DNA from: DASXYG01 sp036502625
GTDB taxonomy: Bacteria > Actinomycetota > Actinomycetes > Streptosporangiales > Streptosporangiaceae
Assembly (NCBI GenBank): GCA_036502625.1
Contig: DASXYG010000085.1
Location: forward strand, 1 to 64,000
DNA: 64,000 nt
Direction of reading: 5' to 3'
Of the stretch, positions 16,909 through 25,403 are shown one piece after another. Both the position numbers and the translations under genes were made by a program. The notes beneath the pieces were generated by a model. The model saw only the letters and a list, made by a program, of their open reading frames with translations, had not been told where the DNA came from and did not search any database. Position 1 is the stretch's first letter, and every line of letters begins with the position of its first letter.

Positions 16909-16936
16909 TGTGAAATTTTCTTCCACAAGGTGGAAG
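16909..16936. promoter_or_regulatory. composite operator in the sauS-sauU gap
   Basis: Two overlapping inverted repeats share one TTCCA. TGTGAAATTTTCTTCCACA (16909-16927) closely matches the palindrome before the MocR gene at 22180. CTTCCA-CAAGG-TGGAAG (16920-16936) matches the one before the IclR gene at 12498. The composite covers the predicted transcription start, a repressor position. Confidence 0.75.
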
Positions 16937-16948
16937 GTGGCGAGCCCG

Positions 16949-18265
16949 ATGGCTCCGCACGACCGCGTTCCCCCCGCTCCGTCGACCACCGCTACCGCGA
17001 CCCCGCCCCGCCTCCCGCTGCGCACCGAGCTGTTCGGCCGGGTGCGCGGCCGCATCCTGCTGCTGCTCTGCGCGATGTACTTCATCACCTACGTCGATCG
17101 GGTGAACATCTCGACGGCGGCCCCGTTCCTGCAGTCCGAGCTGCACCTGTCGAACACGCAGCTCGGCATGGTGCTCTCCGCGTTCTCCGTGCCGTACGCG
17201 TTCTTCCAGCTCTTCGGCGGCTGGATCGCCGACCGGTTCGGGCCCCGGCGCGTGCTCGCCGTGGTCGGCCTGGTCTGGGGGCTGGCCACGATCGCGACCG
17301 GCTTCTCGGTCGGCCTGGTCAGCCTGTTCGCCGCCCGACTCGCGCTGGGCTTCGGCGAGGGCGCGTCCTTCCCGACCGCGACCCACGCGATGGCCCGCTG
17401 GCTGCCCGCGGACCGGCGCGGCTTCGGCCAGGGCATCACGCACGCGTTCTCCCGGTTCGGGAACGCGCTCGCGCCGCTCGGCGTGGCCGCGCTGATCGCG
17501 GCGTGGAGCTGGCGCGCCTCGTTCTGGCTGATCGGCGTCGTCAGCCTGGTCTGGCTCGTGGGCTGGATCTGGTACTTCCGCGACAGCCCCGCGGACCATC
17601 CGGGGGTGGGCGAGCGCGAGCGCGCCGAGGTGCCCGCGCCGCCGCGCGTCCAGCGTCCGCCGGTGCCGTGGCCCGCGCTGCTGCGCCGTGTGCTGCCGGT
17701 GACCGCGGTGGACTTCTGCTACGGCTGGACGCTGTGGGTCTACCTGACGTGGATCCCGTCGTTCTTCAAGCACGCGTACGGCCTCGACCTGGCGGACTTC
17801 GCGCTGTTCACCACGCTCGTGCTGATCGCGGGCGTGGCCGGCGACCTCGGCGGCGGGATGATCACCGACGCGCTGCTGCGGCGCACCGGCAACCTGCGCT
17901 TCGCCCGCCGGTCGGTCCTGGTGACGGGGCTGCTCGGCTCGTTCGCGTTCATCGTGCCGACGCTGTTCGTGCACGGTGTGGCCGTCGTGACGGTGTGCCT
18001 GGCGCTGGCGTTCTTCCTGCTGGAGACCACCAACTCGGTGCTGTGGTCGGTGCCGATGGACCTGGCGCCGGACCACGCGGGCACCGCGAGCGGCCTGATG
18101 AACACCGGCTTCGGCGCGGCGGGCATCGTGTCGCCGTTCGTGTTCGGCCTGCTGATCGACGCCACCGGGAGCTGGCAGGTGCCGTTCGCGGTCTCCGCGG
18201 CGCTCCTGCTGGTCGGCGCGCTGCTCGCGCTGCGCCTGGATCCGACCCGCCGGATCACCGGCTGA
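16949..18265 (+). CDS. sauU: SauU-like MFS anion:cation symporter-family carrier
   Basis: A 438-residue, 12-helix MFS carrier of the anion:cation symporter type. It starts with a cytoplasmic tail, then YFITYVDRVNIS in helix 1 (family marker) and GGWIADRFGPRR between helices 2 and 3. These carriers import organic anions, and SauU of Cupriavidus, assigned to sulfoacetate uptake, belongs to the same family. ATG 16949 is preferred over an in-frame ATG at 16910 because the latter falls inside the operator and ahead of the predicted transcription start. Divergent pairing with sauS across a shared operator supports sulfoacetate as substrate, though another sulfonate is possible. Confidence 0.82.
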   Translation: MAPHDRVPPAPSTTATATPPRLPLRTELFGRVRGRILLLLCAMYFITYVDRVNISTAAPFLQSELHLSNTQLGMVLSAFSVPYAFFQLFGGWIADRFGPRRVLAVVGLVWGLATIATGFSVGLVSLFAARLALGFGEGASFPTATHAMARWLPADRRGFGQGITHAFSRFGNALAPLGVAALIAAWSWRASFWLIGVVSLVWLVGWIWYFRDSPADHPGVGERERAEVPAPPRVQRPPVPWPALLRRVLPVTAVDFCYGWTLWVYLTWIPSFFKHAYGLDLADFALFTTLVLIAGVAGDLGGGMITDALLRRTGNLRFARRSVLVTGLLGSFAFIVPTLFVHGVAVVTVCLALAFFLLETTNSVLWSVPMDLAPDHAGTASGLMNTGFGAAGIVSPFVFGLLIDATGSWQVPFAVSAALLLVGALLALRLDPTRRITG

Positions 18266-18277
18266 CCGGCGTGCGCG

Positions 18278-19201
18278 TCACAGGTCGGCCGGGAGCTTCG
18301 TGGTGGGGCCCGTACGGGCGTCGGCCAGTTGCGCGCCCGTCACGCCGAAGGCGGCGCTGAGGTCGGCGTCGGCGAGGTCGGCGCCGAGCAGGCTGGCGCC
18401 GGCCATGCGGGCGCCGTCGAACGTGGTGCCGTGCAGCTTGGCGCGGGACAGGAACGCGCCGTCGAGCGCCGCGTCGTCGAGGGTCGCGCCGTGCAGGTCG
18501 GACTCGGCGAGCGTGGCGCCTTCGAGGCGGGTGCCGTGCAGGACGGCGGCGCGCAGGCTGGCGTTGGCGATGCGCGCCTCGCGGAGGTCGGCGCCGGTGA
18601 GGTCGGCGTCGTCGAGGCGCGCGGCGGACAGGTCGGCGCGCGGCATGTGCGCCTCCCACAGCCGGGCGCCGCGCAGGTCGGCGTGGCCGATCTCGGCCCC
18701 GGTGAGGTCGGCGCCGGAGAGGTCGGCGTGGTGCAGCTCGGCGCCGAACAGGACCGCGCCGACCAGCCGCGCCTCGGACAGCTCCGCGCCGGCGAGCCGG
18801 GTGTCGGACAGGTCGATCGGCTCGGCCTCGCCCCGCCGCGGCCGCCGGGCCAGGACGGCGAGCGCCGCGCGGACGTCGCCGGGCGGGCGCTCGTAGTCGT
18901 CCTCACCGGCGTCGGCGCCGCGGGCCGGGGCGTGCTCGCGGACGAGCGCGGTCAGCGTACGGACCACCATGTCGTGGCTCGGCGGCGCGTCGGCGAGCAG
19001 TGTGCCGAGCGCGTGGACGCCGCCCACGCGCACCGTGACGTCGGGCGACCCGAGCAGGCCGACGGCGACGGCGTACGCGTCGGCGGCCTGGCGGCGGCGC
19101 ATGAGCCGCAGCGCCTCGTTGCCGATGCCGAGCGCGGCGGCCAGCCCCGCCGCCGCGCCGGACGCCGCGACCACCCGGCCGAGCGCGCGCATTCCCGCCA
19201 T
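18278..19201 (-). CDS. pentapeptide-repeat protein
   Basis: A 307-residue protein. A short hydrophobic N-terminus (residues 5-27, Ala/Gly/Val rich) may anchor it in the membrane. Residues about 30-125 resemble an alpha-helical repeat, including GVHALGTLLAD. From about residue 129 to 290 there are roughly 30 tandem A(D/N)LxX pentapeptides, for example ADLSG, ADLTG and ADLRG, forming a right-handed beta helix. Such proteins often have unknown roles; some mimic DNA and protect gyrase. The hydrophobic and helical N-terminal part argues for a membrane-linked scaffold. It is tail-to-tail with sauU (12 bases), so it is not part of that operon. Function unknown. Confidence 0.9.
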   Translation of the reverse strand: MAGMRALGRVVAASGAAAGLAAALGIGNEALRLMRRRQAADAYAVAVGLLGSPDVTVRVGGVHALGTLLADAPPSHDMVVRTLTALVREHAPARGADAGEDDYERPPGDVRAALAVLARRPRRGEAEPIDLSDTRLAGAELSEARLVGAVLFGAELHHADLSGADLTGAEIGHADLRGARLWEAHMPRADLSAARLDDADLTGADLREARIANASLRAAVLHGTRLEGATLAESDLHGATLDDAALDGAFLSRAKLHGTTFDGARMAGASLLGADLADADLSAAFGVTGAQLADARTGPTTKLPADL

Positions 19202-19273
19202 TTACCGCGCCCCCGTGCGCACGGCCGCATCCTTGCCCATCACGCTCAGATCGTAGTCGGCACCGCGCTCCGG

Positions 19274-20653
19274 TCACTCGGCCGAGGCGGGGTACCGGCG
19301 GCGCCACAGGTAGGCGAGCAGCACGGCGGCCAGGACGACCAGGCTGAACACGAACTCGATCCGCTTGGACGGCAGGAACGCCATCGCGATGATCACCGCG
19401 GCCATGGCCGCGATCGTCACGTAGCTGACGTACGGGAACCCCCACATGCGCAGCCGCAGCGCGTCCGGGTCGGTGCGCTCCAGGCGCCGCCGCATGCGCA
19501 CCTGGGACAGGCAGATCAGCAGGTACACCAGCAGCGCGGCCGTGCCGTAGGAGTTGATCAGGAACGCGAACACGCCGTCAGGGGAGAAGAACGCCATCGC
19601 GACCGAGACGTAGCCGGCGACCGTGGCCAGCAGGATCGCGCGTACGGGCACGCCGCGGCGGTTCACCCGGGTGAAGCCGCGCGGCGCGTCGCCGTGGCCG
19701 GTCAGCGCGAACAGGATGCGCGACGCGGTGTACAGCCCGGAGTTCAGCGCGGACAGCACCGCCACCAGGATGATCACCTGCATGATCGTGCCCGCGGCCG
19801 GGATGCCGAGCGCGCCGAGCGTCGTGACGTACGGCTGGTCGCGCACGCCCGCGCTCGCCCACGGGCTGACCGCGACGACCACGAACACCGAGCCGACGTA
19901 GAACAGCAGCACGCGGAGGATGACGGAGTTGGTGGCGCGGGCCACCGCCCGGCGCGGCTCGGCGGACTCCGCGGCGGCGATCGTGACGATCTCCGCGCCG
20001 GTGAAGAACCCGACGCACGGCACGACGGCGGCCAGCACGGCGCCCACGCCGAACGGCGAGAACCCGCCGTTGTTGGTCAGGTTGGCGACCCCGGCGTGCG
20101 CGTGCGGCCACGCCCCGGTGATCCACAGGACGCCGAGCACGATGAACGCGACGATCGCGAACACCTTGATCGAGGCGAACCAGTACTCGAACTCGCCGTA
20201 CGACCGCACCGAGATCAGGTTCGTCGCGGTGAGCAGCAGCATCAGCGCCAGGGCCAGCGCCCACACGGGCACCGAGGGCACCCAGCTACTGATGATCTTG
20301 GCGCCGGCCTGCGCCTCGACCGCCACCACGATGACCCAGAAGTACCAGTACAGCCACCCGATGCTGAAGCCCGCCCAGTTGCCGAGCGACATCCGCGCGT
20401 ACTCGTAGAACGCGCCGACCGCCGGGCGGGCCACCGCCATCTCGCCGAGCATCCGCATGACGAGCACCGCGAGGACCCCGGCGAGCAGGAACGACACGAG
20501 CGCGGCCGGGCCGGTCGAGTTGATCACCACGCCGCTGCCGACGAACAGGCCGGCGCCGATCACGCCGCCGATCGCGATCAGCGACATGTGCCGCCGTTTG
20601 AGGCCGGTCTGCAAGCCGCTCTGGACGGCGTCCGGCTCCTCAGTTGTCGCCAC
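19274..20653 (-). CDS. APC-family amino-acid permease
   Basis: A 459-residue, 12-helix amino-acid permease of the GabP/AnsP/CycA branch. The first helix carries GGVIGAGLFVGSG, the unwound substrate-binding element of this family, followed by MRMLGEMAVARP. GTG 20653 is taken as the start because GGAGG lies five bases upstream. It follows the aminotransferase gene after 41 bases on the same strand, so the two probably form an operon, with the permease importing the amino donor. GABA, beta-alanine or, given the sulfonate genes nearby, taurine are candidates. A paralogue of similar length is encoded at 48692-50146, also beside an aminotransferase gene. Confidence 0.88.
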   Translation of the reverse strand: MATTEEPDAVQSGLQTGLKRRHMSLIAIGGVIGAGLFVGSGVVINSTGPAALVSFLLAGVLAVLVMRMLGEMAVARPAVGAFYEYARMSLGNWAGFSIGWLYWYFWVIVVAVEAQAGAKIISSWVPSVPVWALALALMLLLTATNLISVRSYGEFEYWFASIKVFAIVAFIVLGVLWITGAWPHAHAGVANLTNNGGFSPFGVGAVLAAVVPCVGFFTGAEIVTIAAAESAEPRRAVARATNSVILRVLLFYVGSVFVVVAVSPWASAGVRDQPYVTTLGALGIPAAGTIMQVIILVAVLSALNSGLYTASRILFALTGHGDAPRGFTRVNRRGVPVRAILLATVAGYVSVAMAFFSPDGVFAFLINSYGTAALLVYLLICLSQVRMRRRLERTDPDALRLRMWGFPYVSYVTIAAMAAVIIAMAFLPSKRIEFVFSLVVLAAVLLAYLWRRRYPASAE

Positions 20654-20694
20654 GGGGTCCTCCGGAGGGTGATTTCCTATTACATTAGTATGGA

Positions 20695-22065
20695 TTAACC
20701 GGCGCCACGCAGCCAGGATTCCGCGGAGGTGAGCACATGGTCGAGGTCGTCGACGAGCTCGCCCAGTACGGCGCGGTCGGCCACCAGCGGCGGGGCGATC
20801 ATGATCATGGTGGCGCCCCGGTCGTCCGGCCGGGTGATCAGCCCGGCCTCCCGCATCGCCGCCGGGAGCACCCGGCGCAGCAGCCCGGCGGACTGCTCGT
20901 CGTCCAGCTCCCGGCCCGTCTCGCGGTCGGCCATCAGCTCGATCGCGTAGAAGTAGCCGGTGCCGCGCACCTCGCGGACGACCGGGTGCCGGTCGTACAG
21001 CTCGTCCAGCCCGGCGCGGAGCACGGGGCCGAGCTCGGCGACGCTGTCCACGACGCGCTCGTTGCGCAGCGCGGTCAGGTTGGCGACCGCGACCGCGGTG
21101 GACACCGGGTGGCCGCCCCAGGTGGCGCCGTGCGTGAACGTGCCGCCGGGCGAGTCGTGCAGGGCGTCGAGCAGCGGGCGGCGCAGGATGACCCCGCCCA
21201 GCGGCGCGTAGCCGGAGGTCGCGCCCTTCGCGAACGTGATCATGTCGGGCACCACGCCCGCCCACTCCGAGCCCGTCCAGGCGCCGAGGCGGCCGAACGC
21301 GTTGATCACCTCGTCCGCGACGAGCAGGATGCCGTACCGGTCGCAGATGGCGCGCAGCTCGCGCCAGTAGCCGTCCGGCGGCACCAGCGCGCCGCGCGCG
21401 TTCTGCACGGGCTCGGCGAACAGCGCGGCGATCGTCTCCGGCCCCTCCTCCTCGATGGCCGCCTCGATGGCCCGCACGCTCGGCAGGTCCGCCGCCGTGC
21501 CGCCCTCGGGCACCCGCTCCCCCAGCGTGTTCGGCACGTGCCGTACCCCCGGCATGAGCGGGCCGAACGGCGCGCGGTACTTCTCGATCCCGGTGACGGC
21601 CAGCGCCCCGAGCGTGGTGCCGTGGTACGCCATGTCCCGCGCGATGATCTTCGTGCGCTCCGGCCGCCCCAGCGCGTGGTGGTACTGCCGGGCGAACTTC
21701 ACCGCCGACTCCACCGCCTCGGAGCCGGAGTTGACGAAGAACACCGACTCCAGGTCGCCGGGGGCCAGCTCCGCGATGAGCGTCGCGGCCTCCACGGCGG
21801 GCGGGTGCGCGCTGCCCCAGTTCGTCGCGTACGGCAGCGTCTCCATCTGCTTGGTCGCCGCGGCCACGATGTCGGACCTGCCGTGGCCGATGTTCACGCA
21901 GAACAGCCCGGCCAGGCCGTCCAGGAAGCGGCGCCCGGCATCGTCGTACAGGTGGCAGCCCTCACCGCGGACGATCACCGGAAGGTCCGGCGCGCGCCAG
22001 GCCTCGCCGCGGGTGAAGTGCGGCGCGAGATGCCGTCGGGCCAGGTCGCGCAGGTCGGCTGCCAT
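20695..22065 (-). CDS. class-III omega-aminotransferase (possible taurine-pyruvate aminotransferase)
   Basis: A 456-residue PLP-dependent class-III aminotransferase. The cofactor lysine is Lys280 in TFAKGATSGYAPLGG, the Asp-containing motif is DEVINAFGR (251-259), and FFVNSGSEAVE binds phosphate. It is closer to the omega-amino acid:pyruvate group than to ornithine or GABA transaminases, judging from DLARRHLAPHFTRG at the N-terminus and NAFGR in place of TGFGR. Taurine-pyruvate aminotransferase (Tpa) belongs to this group and would make sulfoacetaldehyde for the nearby Xsc. Divergent control by a MocR protein across a TTCCA palindrome supports that, but beta-alanine or another omega-amine is equally compatible with sequence alone. 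Confidence 0.85.
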   Translation of the reverse strand: MAADLRDLARRHLAPHFTRGEAWRAPDLPVIVRGEGCHLYDDAGRRFLDGLAGLFCVNIGHGRSDIVAAATKQMETLPYATNWGSAHPPAVEAATLIAELAPGDLESVFFVNSGSEAVESAVKFARQYHHALGRPERTKIIARDMAYHGTTLGALAVTGIEKYRAPFGPLMPGVRHVPNTLGERVPEGGTAADLPSVRAIEAAIEEEGPETIAALFAEPVQNARGALVPPDGYWRELRAICDRYGILLVADEVINAFGRLGAWTGSEWAGVVPDMITFAKGATSGYAPLGGVILRRPLLDALHDSPGGTFTHGATWGGHPVSTAVAVANLTALRNERVVDSVAELGPVLRAGLDELYDRHPVVREVRGTGYFYAIELMADRETGRELDDEQSAGLLRRVLPAAMREAGLITRPDDRGATMIMIAPPLVADRAVLGELVDDLDHVLTSAESWLRGAG

Positions 22066-22179
22066 CGTCTGCCTCCTCGTGGGTCGAAGATCGTGGGCGC
22101 AAGCATCTCCGCGTACGGGCCGGCCGCAAAGGTCCAGAACGGCCGCGATCCGGAGGTGCCAGCACGAAACGCGACGTCA

Positions 22180-22198
22180 TGTGGAATTTACTTCCACA
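22180..22198. promoter_or_regulatory. palindromic operator between aminotransferase and MocR genes
   Basis: TGTGGAA-TTTAC-TTCCACA is a perfect inverted repeat with 7-bp arms in the 209-base divergent gap. It closely resembles TGTGAAATTTTCTTCCACA at 16909 in the sauS-sauU gap. The remainder of 22066-22274 shows no gene. Confidence 0.75.
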
Positions 22199-22274
22199 TA
22201 TTGACCAGGAAACTGGACTCGGACGAGACTGCGGATTCCGTACGACGGATGGATCCAGCCGACCGGAGGCGCAC

Positions 22275-23738
22275 GTGACGAACACACTGCTGTCCGTGGA
22301 CCGCGCCGCGGACGAACCGCTCTACCGCCAGGTGCGCCGGGCGCTCGAACACGGCATCGCGGTCGGCTCGCTGGACCCGGAGGCGCCGCTCCCGTCGTCG
22401 CGCTGGCTGGCCCGCGAGCTCGGCCTGTCCCGCAACACGATCAACGCGGCGTACCAGGAGCTGCAGGCCGACGGCTACATCGAGAGCCGCCCGCGCAGCG
22501 GCCTGTTCGTCAACCGGGAGATGCGCCCGCGCACGTCGTCGGCGCCGCGCCCGCACCCCGAGCCCGCCCGGTACGACTGGTCGGCGCGGCTGCGCCCCCG
22601 TACGGACGCCGGCCTGCCGCACATCGAGAAGCAGCCGGGCTGGGCGGAGCTGCCGTACCCGTTCGTGGCCGGGCAGGTCGACCCCGGCCAGTTCCCCGCC
22701 GGGCCGTGGCTGCGGGCGCTGCGCGCGGCGCTGTCCGGCCCGCACGCGCACGCCAGCCTGCGCGACGGCGTGGCCGACGACGATCCGCTGCTGGTCGAGA
22801 TGCTGTGCCGCTACGTCCTGCCCAGCCGCGGCATCGAGGCCGGCCCGGACGAGGTGCTGCTCACCCTCGGCTCCCAGCACGGCCTCTACCTCGTCGCGCA
22901 GGCGCTGCTCGCGCCGGGCAGCGTCACCGCCGTGGAGGACCCCGGCTACCTCGACGCGCGGCACATCTTCGTCCGGGCCGGCGCGCGCGTACGGCCGCTG
23001 CCGGTCGACGGGTCAGGCGTGGTGCCGCCGGACGACCTCGCGGGCACGGACCTGCTGTACCTCACGCCGAGCCACCACCACCCGACGAACGTGACGCTCT
23101 CCGTGGGGCGGCGCCGTACGCTGCTGCGGCAGGTGGCGGCCGGCGACACGATCATCGTCGAGGACGACTACGACAGCGAGTTCCGCTACCGCGGCAGCCC
23201 GAGCCCGGCGCTGAAGGCGCTCGACGACACCGGGCGCGTCGTCTACCTGGGCACGTTCTCGAAGTTCCTGGCGCCGGGGCTGCGGCTCGGCTTCCTGGTG
23301 GCCGACCGCGCGCTGGTCGCCGAGCTGCGCGACCTCCGCCGCTACATGCTGCGCCACCCGCCCGGCCACACGCAGCGCGCGATGGCGCTGTTCATCTCCT
23401 CCGGCGACTACCGCCGCACCGTGCGCCGCCACCGGCTGCACCTGCGGCGCAAGTGGGAGACGATCGCCGCGTCCGCGAACGCCGACTTCGGCTGGCCGGT
23501 CGCCGCGCCGCCCGGCGGCGTCAGCCTGTGGGTCACCGGGCCGCCGAACCTGGACGCGCCGGCGCTGGCCCGTACGGCGCTGCGACACGGCATCGCGCTG
23601 GACCGCGGCGACGTGCTGTTCTGCGCCGCCGACCCGCCGCGCAACCACTTCCGCCTCGGCTTCGGCGCCATCCCGCACGCCGCCATCGCGCCCGGGATCC
23701 GCCTGCTCTCCACGCTGATCCCGGGCGCGCTGCGGTGA
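22275..23738 (+). CDS. MocR/GabR-type regulator (TauR-like by context)
   Basis: A 487-residue fusion regulator. It has an N-terminal GntR winged helix (LYRQVRRALEHGI, then LPSSRWLARELGLSRNTINAAYQEL), a linker with many Pro and Arg residues, and an aminotransferase-like domain whose PLP lysine is Lys330 in TFSKFLAPGLRLGF. Proteins of this build sense an amine through PLP; GabR responds to GABA, and TauR of Rhodobacter is required for taurine use. GTG 22275 has GGAGG five bases upstream; the frame before it runs through the operator. It is divergent from the aminotransferase-permease operon, its likely target, and ends immediately against the YtcJ amidohydrolase gene. Confidence 0.9.
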   Translation: MTNTLLSVDRAADEPLYRQVRRALEHGIAVGSLDPEAPLPSSRWLARELGLSRNTINAAYQELQADGYIESRPRSGLFVNREMRPRTSSAPRPHPEPARYDWSARLRPRTDAGLPHIEKQPGWAELPYPFVAGQVDPGQFPAGPWLRALRAALSGPHAHASLRDGVADDDPLLVEMLCRYVLPSRGIEAGPDEVLLTLGSQHGLYLVAQALLAPGSVTAVEDPGYLDARHIFVRAGARVRPLPVDGSGVVPPDDLAGTDLLYLTPSHHHPTNVTLSVGRRRTLLRQVAAGDTIIVEDDYDSEFRYRGSPSPALKALDDTGRVVYLGTFSKFLAPGLRLGFLVADRALVAELRDLRRYMLRHPPGHTQRAMALFISSGDYRRTVRRHRLHLRRKWETIAASANADFGWPVAAPPGGVSLWVTGPPNLDAPALARTALRHGIALDRGDVLFCAADPPRNHFRLGFGAIPHAAIAPGIRLLSTLIPGALR

Positions 23739-25394
23739 TCACGTACGGCTGTAGACCACCTCGCCGCCGATGACCGTGGCGTCCACGCGCACGGCGTCCA
23801 GATCGGCCGACTCCTCCGTTGGATCGGCGGACAGCACGGCGATGTCGGCGTACTTCCCGGGTTCCAGCGTGCCCTTGCGGTCCTCCTCGAAGCCGAGGCG
23901 CGCGGCGTCGGAGGTGTAGCCGCGCAACGCGGCCTCGCCGTCCACGGCCTGCTCGGCGCCCAGCACCCGGCCGTCGCGCGTGCGCCGGGTCACCGCGGCG
24001 CGGATGCCCTCCAGCGGCGGTATCGGCGTGATCGGGCAGTCGGAGTGCAGGCCGAACGGGATGCCGCGGCGGCGCGCGGCGGCCAGCGGGCTGATCCGCG
24101 CGCCCCGCTCGGGCCCGAGGAACAGGTCGCGGTGGCGGTCGCCCCAGTAGTAGACGTGCTTGACGAAGAACGACGGGTGGACGCCGAGCGCGGCGATCGC
24201 GTCGAGCTGGTCGTCGCGTACGGCCTGGCAGTGCTCGACGCGGTGCCTGCGGTCCTCGCCGCGGCCCATGCCGACGTGCGCGTACGCGTCGAGGATCGCC
24301 TGGATGCCGGCGTCGCCGTTGCCGTGGATGCCGATGTGCCAGCCCGCCTCGTGCAGCGCGCCGACCATGCGGTTCAGCTCGTCCTGGTCGTGCAGCAGGA
24401 TGCCGCGCTCGCCGGGCGCGCAGTGGTAGTCGGCGGCCAGCGCGCCCGTCAGGCCCTGGATGGAGCCGTCCGCGATGATCTTCACGGAGCCCAGCCTGAA
24501 CCGGTCGTCGCCCAGCCCGTGCACCGCCGCCTCCAGCGGCGACAGCCGGCCGGACGTCAGCTCGCGGAACACCCGGTGGAAGAGGAACCCGTAGACGCGC
24601 GTACGGAACCGGCCGTCGCCGATCACCGACCGGTACGCGCCGATGTCCGCGGCGCCGCCGTACATGCCGATGCCGGTGTCGTGCACGGTCGTCACGCCGT
24701 GTTCGAGGAACGCCGCGCCCGCGCGTTCCAGCGCGCCCTCGAGCTCCTCCGGGCCGGGGCTGCCGATCACCTCCTGCGCGCCGAACGTCGCGGTCTCGGC
24801 CAGCACGCCGGTGAGCTCGCCCCGGTCGTCGCGGCCGTACCTGCCGCCGGGCGGGTCCGGGGTGTCCCGGTCGACGCCCATCAGCCGCAGCGCCGCCGAG
24901 TTCGCCACGGCGAGGTGCCCGGAGACGTGTTTGAGCAGCACGGGGTGGTCCGGCGACACCGGGTCCAGGTCGGCGCGCGTGGGGTGGCGGCCCTCGCGCA
25001 GCAGCGTGTCGTCGTACCGGTAGCCCTGGACCCACTCCCCCGGCGGCGTGTCGCGCACCGCCGCGCGGACCCGCTCGACGATGTCGCCGATCGCGTCGTT
25101 GGGCGGCGTACCCGCGTCGACCTGCGCGTTCAGCGTCATGCCGAACATGATCGGGTGGTTGTGGGTCTCGATGAACCCGGGCACGGCCACGCCGCCGCGC
25201 AGGTCGCGCACGTCGGTGCGCGGCCCGGCGAGGGCCAGCGCCGCGCGGTCGTCGCCGACTTCCACGATCCGTCCGCCGCGTGCGGCCAGTGCGGTCGCGC
25301 GGGTGCGGGCGCCGCCGAGCGTGCGCACGGTGCCGCCGTACAGCACCAGGTCGGCCGCGTACGCGGGGTCGGCGTCGCGTGGCAGGTCGGTCAC
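23739..25394 (-). CDS. YtcJ-family amidohydrolase
   Basis: A 551-residue amidohydrolase of the YtcJ (amidohydrolase_3) family. The metal HxH is HNH at residues 78-80, followed by the long insert domain, SVKIIADGSIQGLTG in the middle, the HIGIHGNGDAG and HRVEHCQ histidines, and the C-terminal GTLEPGKYADIAVLSADP strand set. GTG 25394 is preferred: AAGGAG stands five bases before it, whereas the GTG two codons earlier overlaps that ribosome site. The gene lies nine bases after the sodium symporter stop, giving a DUF3311-symporter-hydrolase operon. The likely job is hydrolysis of the amide or carbamate compound that the symporter brings in; the substrate is unknown. Confidence 0.87.
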   Translation of the reverse strand: MTDLPRDADPAYAADLVLYGGTVRTLGGARTRATALAARGGRIVEVGDDRAALALAGPRTDVRDLRGGVAVPGFIETHNHPIMFGMTLNAQVDAGTPPNDAIGDIVERVRAAVRDTPPGEWVQGYRYDDTLLREGRHPTRADLDPVSPDHPVLLKHVSGHLAVANSAALRLMGVDRDTPDPPGGRYGRDDRGELTGVLAETATFGAQEVIGSPGPEELEGALERAGAAFLEHGVTTVHDTGIGMYGGAADIGAYRSVIGDGRFRTRVYGFLFHRVFRELTSGRLSPLEAAVHGLGDDRFRLGSVKIIADGSIQGLTGALAADYHCAPGERGILLHDQDELNRMVGALHEAGWHIGIHGNGDAGIQAILDAYAHVGMGRGEDRRHRVEHCQAVRDDQLDAIAALGVHPSFFVKHVYYWGDRHRDLFLGPERGARISPLAAARRRGIPFGLHSDCPITPIPPLEGIRAAVTRRTRDGRVLGAEQAVDGEAALRGYTSDAARLGFEEDRKGTLEPGKYADIAVLSADPTEESADLDAVRVDATVIGGEVVYSRT

Positions 25395-25403
25395 GGTCAC
25401 TCC

